Shown here one piece after another: positions 1 through 12,251 of a DNA stretch of 64,000 nucleotides. Under the pieces are notes generated by a model. The model did no database searches, was not told where the DNA came from, and saw nothing but the letters and a program-made list of their open reading frames with translations. The stretch covers positions 492,515 to 556,514 of the forward strand of contig NOKP01000029.1 in the NCBI GenBank assembly GCA_002682825.1. The letters run 5' to 3'. Positions within the stretch are counted from its first letter, which is position 1. Every line of letters begins with the position of its first letter. The translations under genes and the position numbers were made by a program. Origin of the DNA: Neonectria sp. B-13. Lineage: Eukaryota > Ascomycota > Sordariomycetes > Hypocreales > Nectriaceae.

Positions 1-291
1 GGTGTTGTTCTTGAAAATGTATAGGCGGTTATTAATTGGGAGTCTTCGGTGAACTTAGGGATTGTATTTATAGGACACGGCTATGAATCAGGTAATGTCA
101 ATTAAGTGATAATGTTCAAAAACAATTATAAGCATCTATAGACTACAGGGCATTCAGTTGATCTGCAGGCTGGCCTTGCATTGCGGTTCTTGAGACGTTG
201 CGGGCTCACCAGCGATGAACAAGACATCAATGAGGCATTCGCGAAAACTCAAGAGGCCATCTCAGCACCATTCGCCGACAATCATAGATGA
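1..291 (+). CDS. 3' end of an unrecognised gene (partial, cut by window edge)
   Basis: A reading frame is open from base 1 to 91. It joins across a likely intron (92-148, GTAATG...CTACAG, 57 nt) to a second exon, 149-291, ending in TGA. The frame holds across the splice and gives about 77 C-terminal residues. The tail is charged and looks coding (for example GLALRFLRRCGLTSDEQDI), but I do not recognise the family. The start and most of the protein lie left of the window. The support is the uninterrupted frame plus a well-formed short intron; there is no homology call. It points toward the 3' end of the phenol hydroxylase gene. Confidence 0.45.
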
Positions 292-762
292 GCGATGTTG
301 TCGCATCTCGCAGCTTTTACCTTGTGTGTCACTACAGGAAAAGAAACATCCGCAGCCTTGACCTATCGATCGAAATGGCTCGAGACTCAGTAACACTCAT
401 CGAGGGATTCGAGGCTGAACCATGTTCGGGATCTTGCATACGGAGAACTAAACGGACGTGATCAAGTACCTCGACGGGATGTAGCCGTTGTAGCAAGAAC
501 GATGTGCCCAGCATACTCGCAAAGAGCATATGTTTAGTAGGTTTGTGACATAAGCCTCCTGCATTCACACTTCTCTTAATTATGCCACTTCACGACATGA
601 AGGCCACGACATGCAGAGCCAGGCAGATTGTTTACATTAGGCCGCAATTTCACGCTGGATAATTACATAGACCTTACAATAATAGCAGTACTGTCTATTG
701 GATGTGTTTCAGAAAGCCCCTCCTCTTTACATACTATCTATTGGAAGCCACTGCTATAAACT
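292..762. other. gene-free spacer between convergent genes
   Basis: This spacer lies between two converging 3' ends. A 78-codon open frame on the minus strand (332-568) has no recognisable motif and I do not call it a gene. Nothing else is seen. Confidence 0.4.
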
Positions 763-3129
763 TCAACGCAAGGGGATGGCACCGTGGCCATTAGCCCCCG
801 GGCTGGAAGCATTCTTCATGACAAGACAGCCCTCGAAGTAATTAGACAGGTCATCAAAGTCCTCCAAGTCGCCGACCCAGGCGACATACTGGTCAGGCCG
901 CACGGCGACGACGCAGCCTCGCTTCCTGTCCACCCCGTAATTCTTGTACGCGTCACCATAGCCCTCGTGGTAGCTCTCGTCATCAACGTGCACCTTATCG
1001 TAATCGTAGCCGACGTGTTCGTCATACGGGCGCAAGATGGGTGGGAAATCGCGAAGCAGTTCCGTCTCCTGGCGCTTGGACGAGTGAATGGTGAGAACCT
1101 CGATGACGCTGTCGAGCTTGGCGCCCGCGGGCGTGACGCGGTGGAGGAAGCTGTTAGGGTCGTCGAGCAGCTTGCAGAAGGCGTCAACGCGGGCTTTTTG
1201 GGCCGGGTCGAGGATGTCGCCGGCAAAGAGCACGACGCGGAAACGCCCATCAGCCTTGAGGCGCTCTTGGAAGTGGTACGGGCGCGCGCAAGCCTGGTTG
1301 AGCACCTTGAAGCTGTTGAAGCGCATGCCGACGGGGAGACCGGTAGCGAGTGCCTGCTTCTCCGCAAGCTTCTCCTCGGTGAGAACAACACCGGGCGGCG
1401 CGACGACCTTGGTACCGTCGGCCTGGGCCAGAGGGTCGCCGGCTTTGGCGACGATGTTGCTAGGGCCGTAGTTGACCGAGAGGCCGGACGCGAAGAGGTT
1501 GCCCTTCTCGAAGGCATCCTTGAAGACCTCCATGCTGACGCCTTCCTCGTCCATGACGTCCTTGGCCGGGCGGCCCGAGAACAGGCGGCTGAAGCGGTGG
1601 TCGAACTCGATCAAGTCTTGGGCCACACGGCGACGCTCGCTCTGGTACGTCTTGAGGATGCTGGGTTTGGCGATGCCCTTGGCGACTAGAGCCACCTTCC
1701 AGCCGAGGTTGTACGAGTCCTGCATGGACACGTTCATGCCCTGGCCGGCCTTGGGCGAGTGAGTATGCACGGCGTCGCCGGCGAGGAAGACACGGTCGTG
1801 GGCGTCGAAAGCCGTGCCCACGCGCTGGCCGATCTGGTACGCCGTCCACCAGTCGCAGTACTCGTAATCCAGCTTATACGGGCTGATGATCTTCTGCGCC
1901 GCCTTGAAGATCAGGTCGGGGCTGATCTTGGACCGGTCCGCGCGACCGGACGCATCGGGCGTCACCTCCTTCAGCTGGATGTAGAGGCGTACCAGCTTGT
2001 TCTCGCGCGGGATGATCATCAGACTGCCGTTCTCGGCCGAGTGGATGGCGCACCGCATGCGGATGTCCGGGAAGTCGGTCTTGGGGATGATGTCCATGAC
2101 GCCCCAGATGAAGTCGCTTGCCTCGCCTTGAAGCTCGAGGCTGATCTGCTGGCGCACCCAGCTGCGCGCGCCGTCGCAGCCCAGCACGTACTTGGCGTGG
2201 ACGACCTCGCCGTCGGCGTCTCGCTCCTGGGCCTTGCGGAGGAGGTTCTCGTTTTCGTTGCCGGCCTCGTCGTCAAACACCAGGTTGCTGCGGAAGAGCC
2301 CGTCCGACGCCTGCGTCTTGCTGGCCGTGGCCTGCTGGGCCGGTGTGGCCTCCTCCTCGGACAGGTGTCGCAGCTTGACGGTGACGGGGAAGGCGTCGAC
2401 GTCGTCCACCTTGGACTCGTCGATTTGCAGCGACTCCGGGAGGATGGCGCGCTCGACCTTGATGCTATCATTGGAGTACTTCTTGATGTTGTCTAGGAAG
2501 AAGCGCTCCATGCGGCCCTGGTGCAGCACGATTTGCTGGAAGCGTGACAGGCCGACGATGGTGTCGGGGATGCGGTCGGAGCGACGGATGACGCCGTCTG
2601 AGCCGGGGTTCTAGTCGGTTCGTGAGCTTGACTTCATTACTATATCACGAGCGACTGTTAACAGGATTATGTCGTCTACTCACCCACATGCAGATCTACC
2701 GAACTTATTAGCATACAACTGTCCAACCAGCCGCCGAACATATTGTAATCACCTCAATCATGTGGTTGGCTTCCTTCCACGCCCGGTCTCCAAACCCCAG
2801 GCTGTCCAAGATCTCGAGGCTGCGGCATTGGAGGCCGTCCGCCTGGCCGCAGAATATCTTGGTGTTTCTCTTGTCCACGATGCGAGCCTTGACGCCGCAG
2901 TGCGCCATCCACGCAGCCGCCATCAGCCTGCACGGCATACGCGGTCAGATTCCGATATCGTATAGTACACAGTGATGGAAGGATTCTTACCCAGCGGGGC
3001 CGGCGCCAACAATGAGCCTACACGATTGCAACCATCAGCACCTGCCTGCAGACCACGTGGGAAGGGGGTCATTGAGGATCATCAGGCTTACACGTCGACA
3101 TTGGATTCGGGAGCCTGTCCATTGGCCAT
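763..3129 (-). CDS. phenol 2-monooxygenase-type FAD-dependent hydroxylase
   Basis: This is a flavoprotein aromatic hydroxylase that, by family, uses NADPH and O2 to ortho-hydroxylate phenolic substrates. Five exons: 3092-3129, 2991-3017, 2753-2927, a 12-nt exon 2684-2695, and 763-2610; together they encode 699 residues. The N-terminus has the Rossmann dinucleotide motif VLIVGAGPAGLMAA, built from three exons. The exon 3/4/5 junctions give the family segment ICMWNPGSDG followed by RFQQIVLHQGR. The middle has the second FAD motif FLAGDAVHTHSPKAGQGMN. The C-terminal part matches the thioredoxin-like domain of phenol hydroxylases and ends with the RPDQYVAWVGDLED segment. Length and order of parts agree with an intact enzyme. 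The exact substrate (phenol, resorcinol or another phenolic) cannot be read from sequence. The start is the first ATG in frame with the Rossmann motif. Confidence 0.9.
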
Positions 3130-5357
3130 CTTGTCCTCAGGTTAATGAATATTTGGAGTAGGATACTTCCGCTTTGCGTGTTGATGACCGTGTATAGAAA
3201 TCGAGCAAAGCACTGTTGAAAAGATTGGTTGAGTGAGAGCCTGAAGGCGGGGAGGAGGAGAGTACCACAGCAGCAGAGCTTGGGCAGAAAGACAAGGCGA
3301 CATGGGGACGACGTGGTCAATTAGTTGATCCTTTCCTCGTCTACGGGCCAACACGGCGTCGCAATCAACGAACCCTTCTGTCGGATCATCTTTTCCCTGA
3401 ATCGTATAGTTGCTGATCTGAACCATCCTCTTTCGTCTGAATCGCGGCAGTACGTAAGTAGCAGTTGCGGCTAACTCCGTTTCCGGGCCCCTGCCAAGTC
3501 GCATCAATGTAGCCATGAAGAATGCCAAGTGGAGTCTCCTTTTCGTAAACCGTCTAAGTCCTGGTGCCCTGCACGAGGGAGTGCGATCGGCAGTTTCCTC
3601 CCAAGTTCCCTCGCCGACAGATCCCCTGGAGCACTGCAACCCCCCAACGGTCAACGGTGCCGGACCATTACGCGGGTGAGCTAACAGGGGACCCTTAATC
3701 CCTTCCCACCTAACAGTCCGCGCCAGACGACCATTCTCATATCGAGATAAGCCTGCGGGAAAACGATCGGCGGTAAGTAACCTTCCGCAAGTTCTAGTGC
3801 AACGGGCCTCTCTGTCTTGGCAATCCTACGCTGTTGGTTACAGACGAATCTGTAGTTGGTTCCGGCCGATCAAACGCAAAAAGAAACTTCGTCACATTAT
3901 TACCTCTCAACCCACCTCCGTCCCCAGCGTTCTCTCCTCGCCTCGTGACCGCCTGTTTCCCAGTCGGAGAGGTATGCTGCACTCTAGACTAGATGTACGA
4001 GATAACCCCTCCGGGTAGAAGTAAAAGTTATGCCTGCCATTTATCCTGTGTCAATTGATCTCTCCCTCTAGTTAGCATGGGGGCCCCAAGTTCCGTTGAG
4101 TTCCGTTGCCTCAGCGCCATCGTCGCCAAGATGCTTCATGCGGAGCGAATGGGTCTGAGAGCTTTCCCAGCACCGTGGTCCCTGCCAAACTAACATGTCG
4201 CAAACACTCAGGTCTTTTGGTTTTGGGGTGGATTCATACCCTGGCCAGCTTCTCTCCTATAGCCCCAATTGGTTAACCCACATGCAATCCTTCGCTTAGG
4301 TCGGCAATGAGGTGTTCATAGTACGAATAAAGCGTTCCAGAGTCCCGCAGAGTTACTACCTAATACCTTGTACAGCCCACAAGAATCAAAAGCTTATTTG
4401 GCTACATGACATGATACCCAACTCCTCCATTGAGGAGCAACGGTGAATGGTATCATTCCGGGGGTCCTGTTATAATGCGACCCCATTCCCTATGCTATGT
4501 GATAGTACAAAACCACATACACGTGCATAGTCACATTTGTGGCAAGTCACGGATTGGCGTTTCTAATCCTTGCTGGCTATGTTCGTAAGCGCAGGGGGCT
4601 TGCCGCGTCAAGCTAAAGGTGCTGTGCCGTAACATCGTCCCGACGCGAAGGACCTTAGTGCATTCGCGACCGTTACGAGGTAGTATTAGGCGCCGAAAAG
4701 ACGAGTGCGAGTGCGGGAGTTTTCAGGCATTGATTCAGAAAGTGCACCCGGCGTGCCGATTGCGACCCTGAATGTTTGGCTGAGACGGAACGCCCAACTC
4801 CGGGTTTCGGCAGTCAGCCAACTACCACATAGTAGGTACCGACGCCCCCACGCTCGTAGTCATTACTATGCTGCCGCCATGAGGCATCAAAGATTTGAGA
4901 ATTCACGGTAGTATTCGGAAACCCATGCTATACTACGTATGCCAAGGTGCCCGGAAGAACGTCCCGGAACACGGGGACGCCAATAATATCTTAGACGGCT
5001 GGCTCGTTCGCCCCTGGATCGGCAAGCCCCTGGATCGGCATTCAATGTAACGGCGTTCGATGCAACGAGATAGAAAGAAGAAACAACAAAATCCTTTCTG
5101 ACTAGACGATAGGGGTGAGAACTACTAGATAGTCGTTGTCGATGTTTCTCATTTCCCTTTTTGACTCTTCTTCATTTCTTTCTCCCTATTTAGACTCGAC
5201 GTGTCTCTAGGTTCCACTCCTTCTGACCCGCGTGAATCTCTTCCTAGCGAAGTCCCACGCGCTCCATCAACCAGTTCAACGCCTCTGTCAATCGCCAATG
5301 TCGATAGCTCAGCTCGGCCCGGACGCCTGAACTGATCAACAAGCCACAGTATCCGCC
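3130..5357. other. intergenic region between divergent genes
   Basis: About 2.2 kb lies between the phenol hydroxylase (-) and the rhodopsin-domain gene (+), so it must hold both promoters. Open frames of up to 170 codons (for example 3142-3654, minus) show no motif and no splice structure. A short direct repeat of CCCCTGGATCGGCA occurs twice near 5010-5040. The last roughly 200 bases before 5358 are C/T-rich, as in a fungal leader. No transposon or RNA gene was recognised. Confidence 0.4.
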
Positions 5358-6959
5358 ATGGCCACTCCAGCGGAACAGCAAGCAGCCGCCAACTCTTTCA
5401 TTCAGGAGGTATGGGGCCTTCAGGGTGTGGCGTACCTAGTTGTGGTGCTACGGTACTACAGCCAGTTCTCGTCGTTTGGTCGACGCATGCATTGGGACGA
5501 TGTGCTCATGCTCCTAGCGACGGTAAGTTCAGAGTCGTCGAGCACAAAAGACTTGACTATCTAACTGGATCTACTGCTCTAGATCGTCTATACAGCTGAG
5601 TCGGTAGCAGCATACTTTGTCGTTGCATACTGGAAAGGCCTGGCGAACAACGGCATAACGCCGGCGCAACGAGAAGCATTGCTCGATGACCCGAACAATC
5701 CGGAATGGGAGCTCCGTATGAATGGCTCCAAGACACACGTCATCGGTCTTCTACTATACATGACCCTACTATGGCTGTTGAAGGGCTACTGGATCATCTA
5801 CTACAACCGCTTGACGTACGTTCACTCACCCCATGGCCCTTTGGCTAGCTCGTATAGTTGCTCAAACGACTAGGTTTCCAGTGAAGGCGTCAGCTCAGCA
5901 AAGCGAGTCGCCTACTGGGGCGGCTACATCATTCCCATCACCTACGTCTCTTGCCTTTTGGTGGCGTTTCTCAAGTGCATCCCATTCGAAAAGCAATGGC
6001 AGGTCGAGCCAGAGCCACCCAGTATGTTCCGCCCGGGACGCTGTCCTACCCAAGTATCGCGGAGTTAGTCCGACTGACAGATTCTAGACTCATGCATGCC
6101 TGCGATTACCTATATTCAGACTATCTACGTTATGGCTATGAACACTATCACAGACTTTTATCTCATGGCCATTCCTCTCCCAGTATGCAGACCTGCTTAC
6201 ACGTGTGGTTTCTGTCGGTGCTGACCTGTCTTAGATGGTGTGGAAGGCTAGAATGCCATGGCGCAAGAAGCTCGTTATCCTGGTCATGTTTAGCGGCGGT
6301 TTCCTGGAGATGGCTTTCGGCATTCTGCGGGCTGTTTCCATCCTGACCGTAAGCTACCAAGCCCAAGATACTTATAAGCCAAGCTAACATGTTCGTCTTA
6401 GAAAGGCAACACCGACCCGGCACAGTCCGGCTACTGGTCGGTCCGCGAGTCTTTTGTCAGCTTCGTCCTCACCAACATGCCCATGGTTTACCCCCTCGTC
6501 AAGAGGTTCATCGAGAAGAGTGTATCCAGCTCCAAGGGTGGTAGTCGGACACCAGGCCTAGGCGAAAGCCACGGATACCGTCTTAAAAGCTTCAAGAATG
6601 AGGGAGGATCTCGGCCACGCGCGGACGAGAGGGACCTAGTCGAGACGGCTTGGGGTTCGAAGGACCATATCGTTGTCGCCGAGAACAGTGACAAAGGTCA
6701 ATTAAGTGGTGACGATGCGTCTCTGCCGGGCTCGGACAAGGTGACGCCGACTGCCATCAACGCGAACCAGGGCACTTACAAGAACTCATACATCCCGCGG
6801 ATGGAGCCTGTGACGACAGCGGAAGCTGTTGGTGGCAAGCGCAAGACTTGGAGGCAGGGCGCTGGGTACGGGGACCAAATCGTCGTGACGAGCGAGTACG
6901 CTGTCCAGGTGGACGAAGAGACGGCTCATCAGGCGCGTCACCGTTTTGTTGGCCACTGA
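5358..6959 (+). CDS. fungal rhodopsin-domain integral membrane protein (PTH11-like)
   Basis: Six exons (5358-5522, 5583-5815, 5882-6021, 6088-6182, 6235-6348, 6402-6959) encode 434 residues. The first roughly 290 residues form a polytopic membrane domain of about seven hydrophobic segments, starting with VWGLQGVAYLVVVLRYYSQF. Typical fungal rhodopsin-domain landmarks follow: MHWDDVLMLLA near residue 50, AKRVAYWGGYIIPITYV, SCMPAITYIQTIYVMAMNT, and SYWSVRESF-like GYWSVRESFVSFVLTNMPM before a PLVKRF end. The remaining roughly 150 residues are a polar, presumably cytosolic tail. Family members are plasma-membrane proteins, some acting as surface or GPCR-like sensors (PTH11); the ligand is unknown here. 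The ATG at 5358 lies just before the first membrane segment and is preceded by a purine-poor leader. Confidence 0.85.
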
Positions 6960-7707
6960 GCCCTTGTGGATACTTGAAGCCATTTTAATATTTTGCATGG
7001 CGAGAAGCGATGTGTATTATGTGTACTATACTCTTGAGCGAAGAAAAAGGGGCGGCCTTGGAAGACGCGGAACTTTCCCTAAGGTTGCGGTTTGTCACAT
7101 GATGCCAAATAATTCAGCTAGCAACGAGCACATTCAGCTTGCAACAGAGCCTCGCCTGTAGTAGGGTTCTTTGACGTCAATCACTGCTGAGAGCTGCTTG
7201 TAAGAAATGAGCAACTAAATCCTTGTGAATAATTAGTAACGAATAAGGAGCTCTTTAAGTATAAAAGCTTAGCTGAGATAGGAGAAGTCAGCTTAATACA
7301 TAAACGCGCACGTTTTTTATACACCATGTGCAGCCAAGACAATCCTCAAGTACCAAGCAAGCCAAACACTGTAGCTATGATCTCTAGACCTCAAGCGTAA
7401 GACCCGATATAACTCTTACTAAATATGTAACCCAGATAAGATAACTTCTCTCAGACTCTACGATAAAATTGATATATCTGAGGGTCCGTCGCACCCAATG
7501 CCTATCAAGGTTCGAGAGGAGCAGTAAGGATGCTTAAACAGCGCGGATAAGAGTTCTGCTGGAGTCAAACGTTAGCTACTAACTCTGGCTACTACTACAT
7601 ACTGATTCAGCTACATAACCAAACCACAACTTCAATACACGCTATCACAGCTTATCGAATAAAGTGTTAAGTTAACACGCACAAAAATAACAACCCAAAC
7701 AACCCTG
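6960..7707. other. A/T-rich spacer between convergent 3' ends
   Basis: About 750 bases follow the rhodopsin-domain stop and end at the ankyrin/CorA stop. From about 7150 the composition turns A/T-rich with many TA steps. That could be a degraded (RIP-mutated) repeat relic, but no reading frame or terminal repeat survives to name it. Confidence 0.35.
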
Positions 7708-10700
7708 CTAAACATGCCCTGCACCAATATGAATGCCATTCTCACTTCCCCTATGCCTTCTTTTTGCTTGAAGGACTCTCCAACCTCCCAGCCAACGCAA
7801 TCTGTTTTGAGACGCTTCCGAGTGATTAGATGACTCTACTTCACCCTTCTGGGCGTCTTCTTCACCATTCTGGGCGTCTCCTTCTTGTTTTTTTCTTGAG
7901 CTGTAGACGTACCCGACCGCCAATACGAAGAAGATGAAAGGCACAGTAACTGGGTTCAGATAGATGAGTATTTGGTAGCCCAGAAGCGACAATGAAAGCT
8001 TACAGATCACGATCAGAGACCACGCTGGGGCGTCGAGGAAGGATGGGACGTCTAGGGCGAACAGAGAGGTGAGGAATGACAGAGGCAGCTAAGTGGAATC
8101 TGTCAGTATGTGGCTCGATAGCTAATATTTCTGATGGAAAGGACACACTTACAAACCAAACAGTGACAAGAGTGAATACCATCACTGTCTTTCCCTGATT
8201 CACTGCCTCCTTCGCTTGAAGATTCGCAATCTCGCTCTCCTGAAGCGCGATAGTAGTATGCAGCTATGTCTTGAGCGTCAGTCCTCATCGGCAGAAGTAA
8301 CAGTCCAGAGTCGACTCACAGCTGCTTGTGTCTGCTCGGCCGCCTTGTCTAGTTCCTTGATGTCATTGCAGACATACTTGGCCAGAAGATCCTCTTCGGC
8401 GGCAGTATCAGTCTCATTGCCAGCCATCCTCGACTGAACTTTCAGTTGGAATTCCGCGATGGTTCTCAGAATGTTTAGCTCATCGCGGACATCCTTGATA
8501 TTGAACAGATGGTTTGCCGCGTCCTTCATTTTACTTTGCAATATCTCGATAGTGAGTGGTTCTGCCTGGTTTCCCTTGAATCTGCCTTGGGTGTGCCTCG
8601 ACTGGTCTTCAGGGGCATCTTTCGTTTTGAACAGAAGCTTTGTCGTTTTCTTCATTGTCTCTTGCAATCTCTCAATCATGAGTGGCTTTGCCTGATCGCC
8701 CTTGGAAGCGCCTTTGGTCTGCTTCGGCTGGAAATCGCAAAACAGGCGGAATAAAACAGCCTCTTCTCTTCCCTACAGAGCTAGTTAGCCTCGATGCGAT
8801 GTGTGCCGGACTTGGTGTCGCAAACAATCTGGTTGATGGAGTCTGAGAAGATCTGACGAATTGACCGTTCCTTCCGCATGTCGGCGTCCGGGGAACTCCT
8901 CTTGCCTTCTTCGGAAACCTTGTTGTTACTCCTTTGCTGACCACTAGACGCACGGCTGTCTTTTGCGGTCCCTTTGCTTTTGTCGCTGTCTGGATTCGTG
9001 GCCGTTCTCTTCCGATCGTAGGCACCGATGCAGTAGTCTACAATCAGCCTGCTCATTTCAGTAGCAGAAGACGGTCCGCACCAATGGCTTCCGTTGTCGG
9101 TTTTTTTGGACAGATGCTTAAGAATATCTGTTACAAGACTATCTTGTCTTGTGTCAGTTGCACAAGAGGTAGAAGTGATCAGCCATTCTGCACATATATT
9201 ATCAGTAGCTGAGAAGGATACTGGTTATGCGTTTGACGGAAACATACTGTCTGCAATGACCCAGACCCATAGTTGGCTGACACGGAGTAGACGCCAAGTG
9301 TCAGACCCTTCGGCTGGTTCATGCGCTAAGTATTTGGTAACCACCTGGTTTTGATTCCGTTCCTGTCGATCGCGGAGTGAGTTATGATCTGTTGCAAAGT
9401 GGTAATAGAACTCGTCGAGCGTTGAAGGTTGGTGAATGACCCTATTTTTGTAGGCTTCGAAAAGCTCTTCGCGTTGGGAGACCTCATGCAGGACACTGTT
9501 GGAAATTTCGGTGACCCCTTTCTTGTCCTTGCTTTCTGTGGGCGGATCAGTCCCTTGGCGGTTTCTATTAGATCCATGTTCGTCATCGCGCTGCTCACAC
9601 TCGCTCTTGTGGTATGTCGAGAAGTACAGATAGGGCATCTGGTTTTTCTGTGTCAAAAGCTGAAATATGGCCAGGTTGTCACGGGTGCTCACATAAATTG
9701 CCGCGACATCACTCTCCTTGAAACCTCGATTGCTGCCTTGGCCTGACCCATTAATCCTGTCCTTTTGAGTTTCTTCAGATCCTCGAACTTTGGGGTTCTC
9801 GTTTTCTCGTAGAGTAGCATCTACTGTTCCTTCTTGACGGTTTGACTTACCCTCAGTGGCGATCTCTTGTTTCTTCACGACATATCGAGGTCGCATGAAG
9901 CGCGAGGCGGACGTTCTGTCTGGGATTTGAATACAGCTGTGGCGTAGAAACGAGGCTACGTCTTGGAAATCGTTGAGTGACTCCCATTTTGCTATCTTCC
10001 TGATAGCATCCTGTGCATGGAGTGAGTCAGCACATACGCTATGCTCCCAGTTTGGGGTGTAGGGCCCATTCAACGCAAGGATGCTTACTGCCATCCAGTC
10101 CATCTATGCTTAATCAGCTTCAGGTTGTAATGCCTCCATACTCCATCAGAAACTCACGTTAGTGGACGGGAAATGGACCCATGTGAATTCGGTTCCGGTA
10201 GAACCATCCTTCGGATTTGCCCGGGACTTGGTAGAACCATGTGTTGAACCAAACTTTTGGAGTTGTTGCTCGATTTCTCCCACGGTTTCTATCGCGCCAG
10301 ACTCATACAAAACTTCCTGTACGGTTCGGAATTTGACATATCGTCTGAGCTTGATCTTGTCCTGGCGCATTTGGACGATAGCTGCATAAAACTCTTCTGA
10401 AATCTTCTTCATAAGCTTGTCAGGCTTTGATAACTTAATTGACTCAGCGGGCCTTCTTGATTCCTCAACATATAAGACATCGAGCATGTCATACATCTCG
10501 AGCATTTCATGCATCTCGCATAGAACCTTCATTTCGTTGCCTCCCTTCTTTTCTTTTCTCTTAGCCCCTTGGCTGTCCTTCTTAATGGCCGGGCGTAAGG
10601 TGGATGTTGATTTGTACACAGTTTCCTGCAGTGCTTTCAAAAGCTTCTTGCCGTTCGATGCGACCTGTAAAATGTTGATATTTTTGTCGGCCAGGCTTGT

Positions 10701-12251
10701 TGAGACTGCTGTCCAGAGCACCCGAGGGAGACGATGGTAAATTGCCCACTCGATGACAGTCCATTCGTCAGATTTTGGGTTCTGGAACTCACTCAATTCC
10801 TCCCGTGTCGGGCGCTTTGTTAACATGCGCTTTGCAATCTCGTGACGTTTCGAGGACTGAGCGCACCAGACAAGAACATCCTCTAAGCCCAAACGCCCAA
10901 CGAGAGAGTCCAAAATAGGTTGTAGAGCTTCCACGACATCATCCAAGCCCAAGAGCCCAACGAGAGAGTCCAACATAGGGTGGAGAGCTTCCACAACATT
11001 CTCATTGAACGCGATATCAAATGCGGTCTCACCATCGTTGTCCACCCAAAAGAGCTTTTCGTTGGCCATAGGGGCGAGTACCTGCAATACGAGTTCTAGG
11101 GCGTTGGTTTCTACCGCATGGTGCATGGCTTCGGTGTGTACCGCATCGCGCATGTCGTTGGTATATTCCACATAGCGCATGTCGTTGGTATATTCCACAT
11201 AGCGCATGTCGTTGGTATATTCCACATAGCGCATGTCGTTGGTATATTCCACATAGCGCATGGCAATAGTGTCAACCACATAGCGCATGGCGTGATGTAG
11301 CACAGTCCTTCCGTCATTATCGGTGACATCAACCGCTGCCTGAAGCTGAAGGAGCTTGTCGACTGATTCTTTGGCCGTTCGCAAAGATTCGGGGTCTTTG
11401 GGTAGGTTGGCGCATAGATTCATTAGAGGCGTCCTTCCCTCATCGTCTGCTAGGTCGATCGCATCATCCACAGCAGTGGAATAATGAAGCAGCTTGTTCA
11501 GGATATCGTAGTTGCCTTGTTTAACTGCCGTCATGAAGGGTGTCCATCCGTCCACGTCTTTGATATCAAGCCGGGCCCATTGGCCTAATAAGGCCTCAAC
11601 AACTTCTTCATGCCCAAAGTAGGTGGCAATGTTGAGCGGAGTCAAACCCGCACCAGTCTCTTTTTCGTCAATCGTCGGACCTTCGGGGCCAAGAAGTCGA
11701 GGTATCACTCTGCTGAGCCCTTTCCAGGCTGCGAAGTGAAGAGGATACCATCTGTCCATAGAGGCGTGTCCGACTTCGGCACCGCGGTCTAAGAGCAAGA
11801 CCACCAACCCCTCTTCTCCAGCCTCACAGGCCATGTGTAATGGTGTTGCTCCCTCAACATCTTGGATGTTGACATCCGCCCCAGCCTCGATTAGCAAAGA
11901 AGCCACCCGCAAAAACCCCTTTTGAACTGCCATATGGAGAGCGGTCTGCCAGGTTTTTGATGATGGAGTGTCGAGTTGGTCCCGCCACGAGACCGTTAGC
12001 CTCACCAGCCTTTGGTAGGCGTCTTCATCGCGTTCTTCGTTCTGAATGAGGTTGTGCAGGACCGTTTCCTGACCTCGGGTTGTTGTGTTGTCAGATCCGT
12101 CTTCATTGACTCTGTCCTCGTTCCTTTTGCCGTCCTCGGAGAGACTCCTGTCTCGCTCATCGTTGTCTGATGAGGTCGATGTGGCATCATCGTTTGGCCG
12201 CTGACCTTCCGACTGATTGGTCACAGCATTCGTGGGGTTGTTCCGACTCAT
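7708..12251 (-). CDS. ankyrin-repeat protein with C-terminal CorA-like membrane domain
   Basis: Seven exons (10158-12251, 10089-10103, 9248-10010, 8826-9187, 8320-8772, 8153-8263, 7708-8088) encode 1392 residues. After a polar N-terminus, ankyrin repeats run from about residue 85 to 450 (TALHMAVQKG, ATPLHMACEAGEEGL, TPLNIATYFGH, WTPFMTAVKQGN). A coiled, charged middle follows. The C-terminal half is the CorA-like region common in fungal ankyrin proteins: WVHFPSTN, IPDRTSASRFMRPRY, LLRVSQLWVWVIAD, EMSRLIVDYCIGAYDRKR, SIRQIFSDSIN, DVRDELNILRTI. It ends in two membrane segments (about residues 1250-1277 and 1300-1325). The CorA GMN signature is not seen, so Mg2+ transport is doubtful. Family context suggests a membrane-linked recognition protein; the function is not established. 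The internal 27-bp and 60-bp repeats are listed separately. Start at MSRNNPT; an in-frame ATG 58 codons upstream is less likely. Confidence 0.82.
10872..10995 (-). repeat. 60-bp (20-residue) tandem duplication in the ankyrin gene
   Basis: Two adjacent copies share a 60-base period: GAGCCCAACGAGAGAGTCCA recurs with few changes. Translated on the minus strand they give two versions of VVEALxPxLDSLVGxLGL. The copies are in frame and similar, so the duplication looks recent. Confidence 0.75.
11121..11290 (-). repeat. 27-bp minisatellite coding a 9-residue repeat
   Basis: Four identical 27-bp copies occupy 11148-11174, 11175-11201, 11202-11228 and 11229-11255. A diverged copy follows at 11256-11282, and diverged copies precede it from about 11094. 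On the minus strand each perfect unit reads MRYVEYTND, and the flanking variants read MRYVVDTIA, MRDAVHTEA and MHHAVETNA. The period is a multiple of three, so the ankyrin gene stays open whatever the copy number. Confidence 0.9.

Noticed and set aside
332..568. 78-codon minus-strand frame downstream of the partial first gene
   Set aside because: No recognisable motif, no splice partner, and it overlaps nothing supporting it.
784..2496. Long open frames on the plus strand opposite the phenol hydroxylase
   Set aside because: Shadow frames caused by GC-rich codons of the minus-strand gene; no motif and no start context.
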